NCBI RefSeq assembly: GCF_001280305.1
Contig: NZ_CP012623.1
Coordinates: 2,914,001 to 2,978,000, forward strand
Direction: 5' to 3'
Length of the DNA: 64,000 nt
Source: Hymenobacter sp. DG25A
Lineage (GTDB): Bacteria > Bacteroidota > Bacteroidia > Cytophagales > Hymenobacteraceae
In this document: positions 1 through 8,955 of the stretch, piece by piece
Layout of the letters: every line of letters begins with the position of its first letter
Position numbering within the stretch: the stretch's first letter is position 1
Translations under genes and position numbers: made by a program
The notes under the pieces: generated by a model
Databases searched by the model: none
Seen by the model: only the letters and a program-made list of their open reading frames with translations
What the model was told of the DNA's origin: nothing

Positions 1-148
1 GGGGGAAAAATCTCTTCATAATCGAACGAAGGTTAAGTATATCGGGGTGCAGGAAAAGCTATTGATCCGTACGGACACGATTACAGTCAGTGACAAAAGT
101 AGTGGTTGCCAGCAAGATTAAAAATAAAAGCTTCAAAAAGTCCTTATT
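1..148. other. Spacer downstream of nadK at the window edge
   Basis: This AT-rich stretch follows the nadK stop on the minus strand. A minus-strand TACTTTTG (positions 94-101) fits the Bacteroidota -7 element, but no -33 TTTG lies at the right distance. A minus-strand ATG at 19 could begin the next gene, but only six codons are visible, so no gene is called. Confidence 0.3.
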
Positions 149-1045
149 TTAAGGGCGTATGCTGCCATCAGGATTCCGACGGTCATACCCCCAATTTAGT
201 TTGCTGCGCAGGGTGCTTAAAAAATTTACGTGGTTAAGACGTATCAAACGTGCATTAAAAGTTTCGCGGCGCACGGCAATCTGTACCGTAGCATCCACGG
301 GAACCGAGCGCGAATCCAAGGAAAGCAGGAAGTTATTGCTCCTTCCTTCAATCTCAAATGAAATGACGCTGCGGTCGGATACAACGAGAGGACGCACGTT
401 CAGGTTGTGCGGACATACGGGAGAGATGATAAAATTGTTGGTCTGCGGCAACATTACCGGGCCGCCGCAGCTCAGCGAATAGCCGGTAGAGCCGGTGGGC
501 GTGGATACAATCAGGCCATCGGCCCAGTAAGAATTAAGATACTCCCCATCAATATAGGTGTGCACCACAATCATAGAAGAGGTGTCACGCTTCAGAATGG
601 AGAATTCATTCAGGCCGAAATTCACCGCCCCAAATACCTCCGGATCGGTATCTACCCGAATCAGGCTGCGCTCTTCTACTACGAAATGTCCCTTAAACAG
701 GGCTTCAATAGCTTGCGGAATACGGTCGGGCGTGATAGTGGCCAGAAACCCAAGGCGGCCGGTATGAATGCCCAGAATAGGGATTTGCAGGCTACCTACG
801 TAGGTTACGGTATCCAGTAGGGTACCATCACCGCCAATACTAAGCACAAATTGCATTCCCTTCAGGGAGTCGCCGCGCCGGAAGGTGGTGATGGTATCCG
901 GTAACTCCAGCCGGGTATCCAAGTACACCCGGAACGACTCCACGATATACAGCTCGGCATTGCGGGCCAGTAAATTATGCAGCAACGCCTGAATAGCCGG
1001 AGCTACACTGTCATCGAAGGGCTTACCGAGGATGGCTATTTTCAT
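149..1045 (-). CDS. nadK: NAD kinase
   Basis: ATP-dependent NAD kinase makes NADP from NAD in the cytoplasm. The 298-residue product has the family length and its diagnostic motifs: GGDGT at residues 71-75 (phosphate binding and catalytic Asp), the NE pair in GLNEFSI, and the glycine-rich SPTGSTGYSLSCGGP stretch. The start begins MKIAILGKPF, a normal N-terminus for the family. It is the last complete gene of a minus-strand run from yqeY, 42 bp after the BamA-like gene. A CBS-domain gene next to nadK and pdxJ is, from memory, a familiar arrangement in Cytophagales. Function is firmly supported; operon membership is inferred from spacing. Confidence 0.97.
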   Translation of the reverse strand: MKIAILGKPFDDSVAPAIQALLHNLLARNAELYIVESFRVYLDTRLELPDTITTFRRGDSLKGMQFVLSIGGDGTLLDTVTYVGSLQIPILGIHTGRLGFLATITPDRIPQAIEALFKGHFVVEERSLIRVDTDPEVFGAVNFGLNEFSILKRDTSSMIVVHTYIDGEYLNSYWADGLIVSTPTGSTGYSLSCGGPVMLPQTNNFIISPVCPHNLNVRPLVVSDRSVISFEIEGRSNNFLLSLDSRSVPVDATVQIAVRRETFNARLIRLNHVNFLSTLRSKLNWGYDRRNPDGSIRP

Positions 1046-1087
1046 ATTAAGAGGCAGACTATTATGTGCCGTGGAGCCGGTAGCGGC

Positions 1088-2527
1088 TCAGATGGGAAAG
1101 GCCGTGCGAATGTAGATTCCGGTTTCACCAAGCGCATTGAGAGCATATTCGACCGCAAAAACCCGGTCGTAATAAGTGACCAGATGCAGGCCAATACCGG
1201 CTGCCAACAGAAACTGATTGGGCAACTGGTTGTTAGCATCGGCCAGCGAGGCCGGGGCCGCAACATAGCCCATGTCGGCAAAGGTATTTAAATATATGGC
1301 CAGCGGAAGGGTGCTGAACTTTGGATTGCTGGTGGCATCTAGTTGAAGCTGACGGGCCGGCAGGAGGGGATAAGAGAGTCCTTGCTGCAGTAACACGTAG
1401 TGCTGCCCATCTACCACATACCGGTCGTAGCCGCGCACGAGAGCGGCATAACCCAGCGCCCGTGAATCAGCGTAGGCCAGGCGGCGGTTGGTCAGGCGGG
1501 TTTGCCCTTCCAGGCCGGCACTATAATACAGCTTATGAGGCAGCGGGACATAACGCGTATACCGTGCATAGAGCGTGGCATAGCTGGGGCTGGCCGAGTG
1601 CAGAAACAGGCGTTGGGACAGGGTAACCTGCGCAAAGCGCCCGGAAAGCGGGTAAGCAAAATTATTGCGCCGGTTAATAATTCGCGTCAGAGCTACATCG
1701 ACATAGCGCCGCTGCTGGTCGCCGGAAAAGTACCCCGGATTGCCAATCTGGATAGAATCGGATATCTGATCCTGGCGCCAGGCTACATCCAGGGCAGTAC
1801 GGCGCTGTACGGTATTGCGCCACCGCAACCCGGCCACGAAGTAGGTGTGGTGAAAAGCGAAGCCGCTTTCGGAGCGATACGTAAGAAGCTGATCCTGAAC
1901 GGTGCGGTAATCCAGCGCGCGGCTGCGGGCAAAGGAAGCACCCAGCGCCAGCCCGGGGCGCTGCCGGGTGCCGGGGTTCTCAAAGAAGACCTCGTATTTC
2001 TGATTGAAGCCCAGCTGCAGGTTGCCCCGTAGCTGCTCGTTACGGCCACGAAAGTTGTTGCGCACTACGTGCACGCCGTAATCTACACGCCGCCACCGGT
2101 CGGGCCGGTCAAGCCAAGAGCGGATGTTGCGGTCGGCCAGTGAGAAAATGGGAATGGGAAACGTGTACCAGCGTTCCTGCAGGCTGAAGAGCACCGTAAT
2201 TTCGCCGTCGCGGCAAACGGTTTGCACCAGAACGGAGTGAAACAGCTGGAGGTTGAGTAAGCGCCGGCGGTTGGCTTCCAGACGTGCGGGTAAGGCAGCG
2301 GCCGCTAGCGTGTCGCCTTCCCGAAAGTCCAGCTCGGCCCGTAAGATGCGCTCTTTGGTTACCTCATTCCCTACAAAAACAACTGAGGAAACCCGCAGCC
2401 TGGTGTAGGAAGGGCAATACACCCGCACCAGGCTGTCGATAGGAGAACGGCGCACCGTATCTGGCCCTCCGGCCGATGTGTTAGCGGATGGCCAGGCTAA
2501 TAACCAGGCAAATAAAAATCCGAGCAC
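1088..2527 (-). CDS. BamA/TamA-like outer membrane protein (POTRA plus barrel)
   Basis: The 479-residue protein begins with a signal peptide (hydrophobic MLGFLFAWLLAWP, probable cleavage after NTSA). A single POTRA-like segment follows (about residues 40-115, with VVFVGNEVTKERILRAEL), then a long region of alternating polar and aromatic strands typical of an Omp85-type 16-strand barrel. BamA proper has five POTRA domains and is about 800 residues, so this is a short Omp85 relative and not the essential BamA. Known relatives insert or move proteins or lipids at the outer membrane; the substrate cannot be told from sequence. It starts 12 bp after the CBS gene stop and ends 42 bp before nadK, so it is probably co-transcribed. 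Confidence 0.8.
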   Translation of the reverse strand: MLGFLFAWLLAWPSANTSAGGPDTVRRSPIDSLVRVYCPSYTRLRVSSVVFVGNEVTKERILRAELDFREGDTLAAAALPARLEANRRRLLNLQLFHSVLVQTVCRDGEITVLFSLQERWYTFPIPIFSLADRNIRSWLDRPDRWRRVDYGVHVVRNNFRGRNEQLRGNLQLGFNQKYEVFFENPGTRQRPGLALGASFARSRALDYRTVQDQLLTYRSESGFAFHHTYFVAGLRWRNTVQRRTALDVAWRQDQISDSIQIGNPGYFSGDQQRRYVDVALTRIINRRNNFAYPLSGRFAQVTLSQRLFLHSASPSYATLYARYTRYVPLPHKLYYSAGLEGQTRLTNRRLAYADSRALGYAALVRGYDRYVVDGQHYVLLQQGLSYPLLPARQLQLDATSNPKFSTLPLAIYLNTFADMGYVAAPASLADANNQLPNQFLLAAGIGLHLVTYYDRVFAVEYALNALGETGIYIRTAFPI

Positions 2528-2539
2528 CCGGAGCCGCGC

Positions 2540-3217
2540 TTACAGGCTCAGGTATTTCAGCAGGGCATCGTACCGATCCTGCTCGTCCTCCCCCAACTCA
2601 CTGCTGCCGCTGAACTGGGCGCTGATGATATAGCCAAATCGCTCCAGCGTGGCCACAATACTGGACAGATCCGGAGTATTAAGCTTCAGGGTGAGTCGGA
2701 TTTTGTAGGGCTCGTTCTCGTCCCGGGCCACGTGGGCACTCAGGATTTTGGCATTATTCTCTTCTACGTAGCGGCTGATCTGGGAAAGAGAATAGTCACG
2801 CTCATCCATGCTCAGCACAATAATTCCTCCCCTGCCAACGGCCACCGGAGTTTCGCCGAAGGCCGCCAGCGTATCACTCACCGACACCACGCCCATATAA
2901 TCGTGCCGGTCATCCAGCACCGGAATGAGCTGCACTTTATTCTGCACCGCCATTTCAATGATGTTGTAGAAATGCTGGTCGCGCTGTACGTGCACATCGG
3001 CGAAGCCAAACGGGATATTGGCCAAGAGCTTTTCCGTGCTGTCTACGTCCAGAATATCGGCTTCCGTAATCAGGCCCCGGTAGCGGCGGTTTTCAATAAC
3101 CGGCAGCTGCTCTACGTGAAACTCATCGAGCCACTTCGCTGCCTTGCCGGCTGAGTCCGTCACTTTCAGTGGCGGAATCATTTGATTAATCATGTCTTCG
3201 GCAATCATCGAGAGCAT
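2540..3217 (-). CDS. CBS-domain pair protein
   Basis: This 225-residue cytoplasmic protein has two CBS repeats (about residues 5-65 and 75-135), with the VIENRRYRGLITEADIL and VLDDRHDYMGVVSVSDTL strand-turn-helix signatures. An ACT-like C-terminal segment follows, with RDYSLSQISRYVEENNAKILSAHV. CBS pairs usually bind adenine nucleotides and act as energy or redox sensors. A sensor next to nadK is suggestive but unproven. An alternative ATG at 3208 (MIAEDMINQM) would remove three residues and is equally plausible. The gene lies 103 bp downstream of the alpha/beta hydrolase gene. Confidence 0.85.
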   Translation of the reverse strand: MLSMIAEDMINQMIPPLKVTDSAGKAAKWLDEFHVEQLPVIENRRYRGLITEADILDVDSTEKLLANIPFGFADVHVQRDQHFYNIIEMAVQNKVQLIPVLDDRHDYMGVVSVSDTLAAFGETPVAVGRGGIIVLSMDERDYSLSQISRYVEENNAKILSAHVARDENEPYKIRLTLKLNTPDLSSIVATLERFGYIISAQFSGSSELGEDEQDRYDALLKYLSL

Positions 3218-3320
3218 CGGCTAGAAGCAGAAAAACGGAAGGTAAGCGCTGGCCACGCGGGGAACAAACCTCAGCCGTGGTACTTTGTTCTAAACCTACT
3301 GGAAAGTAACCTGATAGGTT

Positions 3321-4103
3321 TTACCGGCTGGCCACGGCCTGCGGCTTCGTACGCTCCAAAAACTGCGCCAGCAGAGCATTAAATGCTTTGGGACGCTCCA
3401 TCATGGGTGCGTGGCAGCAATGATCCAGAAAGTGCAGCTCAGAATTAGGCAGCAGCCGGTGAAACTCATGCGCCACCTGGGGCGGCGTAATGGTATCATT
3501 CAGCCCCCAGATGAGCAGCGTAGGAACCGATATACGGCTTAGGTCCTTCCCCAGATTGTGGCGCTGGGCTGAGCGCGCAATACTGATAATGCGCAGGCAC
3601 TTGGAGTTGGAGTTGGTGATGCTGAATACTTCGTCCACCAGCTCTTTGGTTGCCACAGTGGGGTCGTAGAAAGTATAGGCCACGCGCTCCTCCACAAAGG
3701 CGTAGTTGCCGCGCTTGGGGAAGGAGCCGCCCATGGAGTCTTCAAACAGGCCACTGCTGCCGGTGAGCACCAGGCGGCTTACCTGCGGTGCGTTATGCAG
3801 GGTATACACCAGGGCAATATGCCCACCCAGGGAGTTTCCCAGCACCGTGTATGGCCCGGGCAGCTGCACGGCCGCCACAAAGTCTTCCACAAAGTTTACC
3901 AGACCCGGTACGCCAGCCTTCAGCAGGGGCATATCATAGATAGGCAGCAGCGGAATGACCACGCGGTAGTGCGGACGGAAAGTTTCTACTACGTCTTCCC
4001 AGTTGCTGAGGGCTCCAAACAAGCCATGCAGCAACAGGAGCACGTCGCCGCTTCCTTCGTCTACATACTGAAAGCCGTTGTGTTCCTTAATTTGAAGTTC
4101 CAT
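3321..4103 (-). CDS. Alpha/beta hydrolase
   Basis: This serine hydrolase of the alpha/beta fold has a nucleophile elbow GNSLGG, an oxyanion region LLLLHGLFG, a candidate acid in WGLNDTITPP and a catalytic His in LDHCCHAPMME. Its substrate cannot be predicted. I place the start at the ATG at 4103 (MELQIKEHNGF). A longer frame from 4187 adds 28 low-complexity residues and overlaps the upstream glutaminase gene by about 100 bp. With the chosen start the overlap is 17 bp, which fits translational coupling. A hydrolase next to CBS and nadK genes fits the Cytophagales neighbourhood. The product is about 260 residues, normal for the fold. Confidence 0.88.
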   Translation of the reverse strand: MELQIKEHNGFQYVDEGSGDVLLLLHGLFGALSNWEDVVETFRPHYRVVIPLLPIYDMPLLKAGVPGLVNFVEDFVAAVQLPGPYTVLGNSLGGHIALVYTLHNAPQVSRLVLTGSSGLFEDSMGGSFPKRGNYAFVEERVAYTFYDPTVATKELVDEVFSITNSNSKCLRIISIARSAQRHNLGKDLSRISVPTLLIWGLNDTITPPQVAHEFHRLLPNSELHFLDHCCHAPMMERPKAFNALLAQFLERTKPQAVASR

Positions 4104-4782
4104 CGAGTGAGGGAGCCGGGGCGGAGGGCGCACCGGTCTTTGCAATGATACAACACTTGACCCAATTGCGTAAGAGCGCCAGCCCATGAGTCGTGAGCAG
4201 GGCTTCGGGATGAAACTGTACGCCGTATAGCGGCAGCGTGCGGTGCCGGAGCGCCATTATTTCCGCATGCGCATCGGCCGTATATGCCAAAGGCACCAGG
4301 GTATCCGGCAACAACTGCAGCCCCAACGAATGATACCGGGTAACCGGTATGCGCGCCGGCAGACCGGCAAAGAGCAGATCCGTCAGCGCCACATCAATAT
4401 CCGAAACCTTGCCGTGCATGGGGCGGCTGGCCCGCGTGAGGGTGGCCCCAAAATACTGACCCAGTGCCTGGTGGCCCAGGCACACGCCCAGCATGGGCAC
4501 CTGCTGATGATAAGCCGCAATTACCGCCAGTAGAATACCCGCCGACTCCGGGGTTCCCGGCCCCGGCGACAAAACCAACCCATCAAACCGGTGCTTCGCC
4601 AGCTCCGCCACTGGCACGTCATTGCGCAATACCTGCACGGTGGCACCCAACTGCTGCAGGTAGTCCAGCAGGTTATAGGTGAAGGAGTCGAAGTTATCAA
4701 GCAGCAACAGGCGCAGGGGCTCCGGCGCAGGCTGGGGGGCCAGCGGCGAAATGTTGGCGTCGGAAGCGGCGGGTTGAATCAC
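4087..4782 (-). CDS. Anthranilate/aminodeoxychorismate synthase glutaminase subunit (component II)
   Basis: This class I glutamine amidotransferase supplies ammonia to a chorismate-using partner for tryptophan or folate synthesis. The 231-residue protein shows LLLLDNFDSFTYNL, the PGPGTP turn, the nucleophile elbow GVCLGHQ and the VQFHPEA catalytic His-Glu pair. About 20 proline- and alanine-rich residues precede the conserved core; no closer ATG exists. No component I gene (trpE or pabB) is in the window, so TrpG versus PabA cannot be decided. The stop overlaps the start of the downstream hydrolase by 17 bp. Confidence 0.92.
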   Translation of the reverse strand: MIQPAASDANISPLAPQPAPEPLRLLLLDNFDSFTYNLLDYLQQLGATVQVLRNDVPVAELAKHRFDGLVLSPGPGTPESAGILLAVIAAYHQQVPMLGVCLGHQALGQYFGATLTRASRPMHGKVSDIDVALTDLLFAGLPARIPVTRYHSLGLQLLPDTLVPLAYTADAHAEIMALRHRTLPLYGVQFHPEALLTTHGLALLRNWVKCCIIAKTGAPSAPAPSLDGTSN

Positions 4783-4833
4783 TGGTATTGAGTCGGCAGC
4801 CGTTACGCGGGCCGATATTCCGGGAGGATAACC

Positions 4834-5355
4834 CTAAAATACGCCCCGCAGTTTCTCCAGCAGGGTACCGGCAAAGGGCATTACAAAGCTCACTACCTGC
4901 AGGGCAAATGGCGTGGCCTGCCGCACCAGCGGCAACACCTGCGACTGCGCCACCATCTGCGGCGACAACAGCTGCAGACCGGCCATGCCCACACCGTGCA
5001 GCAGCAAACTCAGGCCCAGCACCCACTTCACCACGCCCGCCGCGCCGCCCAAGGCATTATCGAGCACGCCCAGCGGCGTGAGGTGCACTGCCGTTTTCAG
5101 GAAGGTACCCAGCAGATGCACGCCCCACACAATCAGCACAAACACCAGCAGGAACGATACGAAAGGCAAAAATCCGAATGCCTCCCCTACATAATGCCGC
5201 ACCAGCGGAATGGCATCGTGCAGAAGCATCAGCCCGCCAATTGCGCCCAGAATAAAGGCCAGCAGGGAAGCTACCTCCAGCACCAGGCCGCGACGGAAGC
5301 CTTTCACGGCGCCTATGCCCAACGGAATCAGCAGCAGAATATCAAACCCGGACAT
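4834..5355 (-). CDS. CvpA family inner-membrane protein
   Basis: The 173-residue protein has four hydrophobic helices and the family start MSGFDILLLIPLGIGAVKGF followed by RRGLVLEV. Length and the short basic loop after helix 1 match CvpA, a family linked in enterobacteria to colicin V export, purine-operon expression and envelope stress; its molecular role is unsettled. It lies between yqeY (76 bp upstream) and the glutaminase gene (51 bp downstream) on the same strand. Confidence 0.88.
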   Translation of the reverse strand: MSGFDILLLIPLGIGAVKGFRRGLVLEVASLLAFILGAIGGLMLLHDAIPLVRHYVGEAFGFLPFVSFLLVFVLIVWGVHLLGTFLKTAVHLTPLGVLDNALGGAAGVVKWVLGLSLLLHGVGMAGLQLLSPQMVAQSQVLPLVRQATPFALQVVSFVMPFAGTLLEKLRGVF

Positions 5356-5431
5356 TGCTTAAGGGGCTAGTAAGCAAAAGTTAGGAGCAGCGAACAGGGT
5401 ATCTGCCACTCCTGACTTTCAGCTTCACTAC

Positions 5432-5893
5432 TTACACATTGGTGTTGTTCAGCAGGTTGCTTACTACCTGCGAAATCATCCTGCCATCGGCCTGGCCGGA
5501 AAGCTCGCGGGCGGCCACGCCCATTACTTTGCCCAGATCAGAAGGGCCGGTAGCACCCACGCGCTGAATAATTTCCACCAGGCGCTCCACCACATCAGCC
5601 TCAGAAAGCTGCTGGGGCAGATATTCCTCAATGATAGCCAGCTCGGCCAGCTCAATTTCTTCCAGATCGGAACGGAACTGCTTCTGGTAGGTTTCGGCGG
5701 CTTCGCGGCGCTGTTTGGCGGCTTTGTTCAGAAGCTTCAGCTCGGCCTCTTCTGTGATGGTGCCATGCTGGCCTTCCGCGGTTTCGGCCAGCAGAATCTG
5801 GGATTTGATGCTGCGCAGGGCGTTGAGGCGTACTTTGTCTTTGGCCAGCATGGCCTTTTTAATATCAGCGTCGATGATTTCTTTCAGAGCCAT
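5432..5893 (-). CDS. GatB/YqeY domain protein
   Basis: The 153-residue protein opens with MALKEIIDADIKKAMLAKDK, contains LNALRSIKSQI, and ends with a helical YqeY tail (LGKVMGVAARELSGQADGR). This resembles the tRNA-binding C-terminal domain of the GatB amidotransferase subunit, found here as a stand-alone protein. YqeY proteins are thought to bind tRNA, but their function is not established. It is the first gene of the minus-strand run and diverges from pdxJ across a 136-bp spacer. Confidence 0.92.
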   Translation of the reverse strand: MALKEIIDADIKKAMLAKDKVRLNALRSIKSQILLAETAEGQHGTITEEAELKLLNKAAKQRREAAETYQKQFRSDLEEIELAELAIIEEYLPQQLSEADVVERLVEIIQRVGATGPSDLGKVMGVAARELSGQADGRMISQVVSNLLNNTNV

Positions 5894-5980
5894 AGGTCAG
5901 GAAAAATAAGAAGATGAAAACGCCCGGAAGAAGCCGGGCAGCAGGCAAAGGCAAAATCAACGGCTCCCACGATTTCCGCG

Positions 5981-5988
5981 TACTTTTG
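5981..5988 (+). promoter_or_regulatory. Candidate -7 element for pdxJ
   Basis: TACTTTTG matches the Bacteroidota -7 consensus TAnnTTTG and lies 41 bp upstream of the pdxJ ATG. No TTTG occurs at the expected -33 spacing, so support is partial. Confidence 0.4.
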
Positions 5989-6029
5989 GGGCAACCCGGA
6001 GGGCCGGGAACCTGTTTTGGCCTTGTAGA

Positions 6030-6743
6030 ATGACGAAACTAAGCGTAAACATAAATAAAATAGCCACGCTGCGGAATGCGCGCGGCCATAACCGTCCTGA
6101 TTTGCTGCAGGTAGCCCGTGACTGTGAGCGGTTTGGCGCGCAGGGCATCACGGTGCATCCGCGGCCCGATGAGCGCCACATCCGCTACCAGGACGTGCGC
6201 GACCTGAAACGGGTGGTGACGACCGAGCTGAACGTGGAAGGCAACCCCACGCCCGACTTTCTGGCCCTGGTACGGGAAGTGCGCCCCGAGCAGGTAACCC
6301 TGGTGCCGGATGCGCCCGATGCCATTACCTCCAACGCCGGCTGGAACACGGTGGAGCATCTGGTGTACCTCATGGGCGTGGTGCAGGAACTGAAATCCAT
6401 TGGCTGCCGCGTGAGCATCTTCCTCGACCCCGACCCGGCCATGGTGAAAGCCGCCGTGGGCACCGGCACCGACCGGATTGAGCTCTATACCGAAGCCTAC
6501 GCCACCGGCTACCACACCAACCGCGAAGCTGTTGTAGCGCCCTACCGCCTGGCCGCTACCATGGCCCATGAGCTGGGCCTGGGCCTGAATGCCGGCCACG
6601 ACCTCGACCTGGATAACCTGGCCTACTTAAAACAGGAGTTGCCCGGCCTGGCCGAAGTCAGTATTGGGCACGCCCTGATTTGCGACGCGCTTTATCTGGG
6701 GCTGGAAAATACCATTCAGCTATACCGGCGCCAGCTGGTGTAA
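6030..6743 (+). CDS. pdxJ: Pyridoxine 5'-phosphate synthase
   Basis: PdxJ condenses 1-deoxyxylulose 5-phosphate with 3-amino-2-oxopropyl phosphate, the last ring-forming step of the DXP-dependent vitamin B6 pathway. The 237-residue protein has the family length and shows [14 protein letters not shown] at the N-terminus, HPRPDERHI (catalytic His and phosphate contacts) and [15 protein letters not shown] near the C-terminus. It starts the plus-strand run and is 31 bp upstream of mnmH. It diverges from yqeY. Confidence 0.97.
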   Translation: MTKLSVNINKIATLRNARGHNRPDLLQVARDCERFGAQGITVHPRPDERHIRYQDVRDLKRVVTTELNVEGNPTPDFLALVREVRPEQVTLVPDAPDAITSNAGWNTVEHLVYLMGVVQELKSIGCRVSIFLDPDPAMVKAAVGTGTDRIELYTEAYATGYHTNREAVVAPYRLAATMAHELGLGLNAGHDLDLDNLAYLKQELPGLAEVSIGHALICDALYLGLENTIQLYRRQLV

Positions 6744-6774
6744 CTTGCAGCCTGCCCCGCTCCTACCCTGCCTT

Positions 6775-7848
6775 ATGCCTCGCATTCAGCTTACTGATTT
6801 TCTCTCCGGCCCCACGCACGCGCCCATTCTGGATGTGCGTGCTCCGCTGGAGTACGCCCACGGCCATATACCGGGGGCCCTGAATCTGCCTTTGTTTTCC
6901 AACGAAGAGCGGGCCCGCATTGGCACTATCTATAAGCAGGTAAGCCAGGAGAAAGCCGTGCTGCAGGGCCTCGATTTCTTTGGGCCGAACATGAGCAGCA
7001 TGGTGAAGCAGGCCCAAAAGCTGGCGCCCAACAAAGAAGTGCGGCTGCACTGCTGGCGGGGCGGCATGCGCAGCGGGGCTGTGCAGTGGTTGCTGGAGCT
7101 GGCCGGCTTCCGGGTGCATCTGCTCGATAAGGGCTACAAAGACTACCGCCGCTGGGTGCTGGAGCAGTTTTCCCAGCACCTGCCCTTACTGGTACTCGGC
7201 GGCCTGACGGGCTCCGGCAAAACCGATGTGCTGCAGGTGCTGGCTCACCGGGGCGAAACTATTATTGACCTGGAAGGCCTGGCCCGCCACAAAGGCTCGT
7301 CGTTTGGCGGCATTGGCATGGAGGCCCAGCCCACGCCCGAGCAGTTTGAAAACGACCTGGCCCGTGCCCTTTCCCTCACCCCGCTCGATAACCTGATTTG
7401 GGTAGAAGACGAAAGCCTGATGATAGGCGCGGTACACCTGCCTAAGCCCCTGTACGAGCAAATGCACCGCGCCCCCCTGATTTTGCTGGAAGTACCCCGA
7501 CCCATGCGCACCCGCAAGCTGGCCGAGGAGTATTGTCAGGCTGACCCCGAACTGCTGAAGGCCGCCATCCAGCGCATCAGCAAGCGCTTGGGCGGCCTGG
7601 CTACCCAGGAAGCCCTGGCCGCCATTGATGCCGGCGACATGGAAAAGATGGTGGACATTGCCCTTACCTATTACGATAAAGCCTACCGCTACGCCCTGGC
7701 GGCCCGCACCGGCACCCAGCTGATACAGGTGCCTTCGGAAACCTGCGACCCGGTGGAAAATGCCGGCCGTGTGATGGCTGCCCTTCGCCGCGAAGGCATC
7801 AGCAATTTACCGGCTACCATGAGCCTGCCCGATACGGACGTTGCGTAA
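6775..7848 (+). CDS. mnmH: tRNA 2-selenouridine synthase
   Basis: MnmH (SelU, YbbB) replaces sulfur by selenium at the wobble 2-thiouridine of Lys, Glu and Gln tRNAs, using selenophosphate from SelD. The 357-residue protein has an N-terminal rhodanese domain with catalytic Cys93 in CWRGGMRSG, then a P-loop GLTGSGKT at residues 143-150 for the ATPase-like domain that handles the geranyl intermediate. I use the ATG at 6775 (MPRIQLTDF); a longer frame begins with a TTG just after the pdxJ stop and adds ten unlikely residues. selD follows after 42 bp, which supports the function strongly. Confidence 0.96.
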   Translation: MPRIQLTDFLSGPTHAPILDVRAPLEYAHGHIPGALNLPLFSNEERARIGTIYKQVSQEKAVLQGLDFFGPNMSSMVKQAQKLAPNKEVRLHCWRGGMRSGAVQWLLELAGFRVHLLDKGYKDYRRWVLEQFSQHLPLLVLGGLTGSGKTDVLQVLAHRGETIIDLEGLARHKGSSFGGIGMEAQPTPEQFENDLARALSLTPLDNLIWVEDESLMIGAVHLPKPLYEQMHRAPLILLEVPRPMRTRKLAEEYCQADPELLKAAIQRISKRLGGLATQEALAAIDAGDMEKMVDIALTYYDKAYRYALAARTGTQLIQVPSETCDPVENAGRVMAALRREGISNLPATMSLPDTDVA

Positions 7849-7890
7849 TCCAGCTGATTGCTGGCCCTTCCTTTTTGCTATTTCTGCCTT

Positions 7891-8952
7891 ATGACTCCTG
7901 AAAACGCCACTGCCGCCGACGCTATCCGCCTGACCCAATACAGCCACGGGGCCGGCTGCGGCTGCAAAATCGCGCCCAAAGTCCTCGACCAGATCCTGCA
8001 CACCAGCATTGCCCAGCCCCACGACGACAAGCTGCTGGTGGGTAACAGCTCCCGCGACGATGCCGCCGTGTACGACATCGGCAACGGGCAGGCGCTTATC
8101 AGTACCACTGACTTTTTCATGCCCATCGTAGACGACGCCTACGATTTTGGGCGCATTGCTTCCGCCAACGCCATTTCCGACGTGTACGCCATGGGCGGCC
8201 GCCCCGTGCTGGCTATTGCTGTGCTGGGCTGGCCCATTGATAAGCTGGCGCCGGAAGTGGCCCGCCGCGTAATTGAAGGCAGCCGTAGCATTTGCTTGGA
8301 AGCCGGCATTCCGCTGGCCGGCGGCCACAGCATCGACTCGCCCGAGCCCATCTTCGGGCTGGCCGTTACGGGCATGCTCGACATCAAAAACCTGAAGCGC
8401 AACGACACCGCCACCGCGGGCTGCGAGCTGTTCCTGACCAAGCCCCTGGGCGTAGGTATGCTGACCACGGCCCAGAAGCGCGGCATTCTGCGCCCCGAGC
8501 ACGAGCAGATTGCTCCCCAAAGCATGATGCACCTCAATAAAATTGGGGAAGACCTGGGCAAGCTCTCTGCGGTAACGGCCATGACGGACGTAACCGGTTT
8601 TGGCCTGCTGGGCCACCTAAGCGAAGTTTGCGAAGGCAGTAACCTGACCGCCGAAATTGATTTCGGCAAAGTGCCCCTTATTCGGGAAGCCGAGGAATAC
8701 CGGGCCCAGAAGTCTATTCCGGGCGGCACGGTGCGCAACTGGGACAGCTACGGCCACAAAGTAGGCCTCATCACCGATGAGCAGCGTAACTGGCTCTGTG
8801 ACCCGCAAACGTCCGGTGGCCTGTTGGTGTGCGTAGCGCCGGAAGGCCGCGCGGCCGTGCAGGAAGTATTTGCCCGTCACGGGTTGCAGCTGGAAGCCTT
8901 CGGTGCGCTCCGCCCCCACACGGCCAATGAGCCCTGGATTTTGGTGCGCTAA
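7891..8952 (+). CDS. selD: Selenide, water dikinase
   Basis: SelD makes selenophosphate from selenide and ATP and is the selenium donor for MnmH. The 353-residue product has the catalytic loop GAGCGCK with Cys23 and Lys26. Some bacteria carry selenocysteine at the Cys position; here it is an ordinary TGC codon. Later motifs include DDAAVYD, the glycine-rich [18 protein letters not shown] and [10 protein letters not shown]. The ATG at 7891 gives the usual family N-terminus; an upstream TTG adds eleven implausible residues. No selA, selB or tRNA-Sec is in the window, so selenium use may be restricted to tRNA modification. Confidence 0.97.
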   Translation: MTPENATAADAIRLTQYSHGAGCGCKIAPKVLDQILHTSIAQPHDDKLLVGNSSRDDAAVYDIGNGQALISTTDFFMPIVDDAYDFGRIASANAISDVYAMGGRPVLAIAVLGWPIDKLAPEVARRVIEGSRSICLEAGIPLAGGHSIDSPEPIFGLAVTGMLDIKNLKRNDTATAGCELFLTKPLGVGMLTTAQKRGILRPEHEQIAPQSMMHLNKIGEDLGKLSAVTAMTDVTGFGLLGHLSEVCEGSNLTAEIDFGKVPLIREAEEYRAQKSIPGGTVRNWDSYGHKVGLITDEQRNWLCDPQTSGGLLVCVAPEGRAAVQEVFARHGLQLEAFGALRPHTANEPWILVR

Positions 8953-8955
8953 CGG

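Noticed and set aside
59..136. A 25-codon frame after nadK that reads like a signal peptide followed by a Cys
   Set aside because: It needs a TTG start, has no supporting context and is in frame with nadK just after its stop, so it is probably chance.
7951..7968. Selenocysteine in SelD
   Set aside because: The catalytic position is a TGC cysteine codon, not an in-frame TGA.
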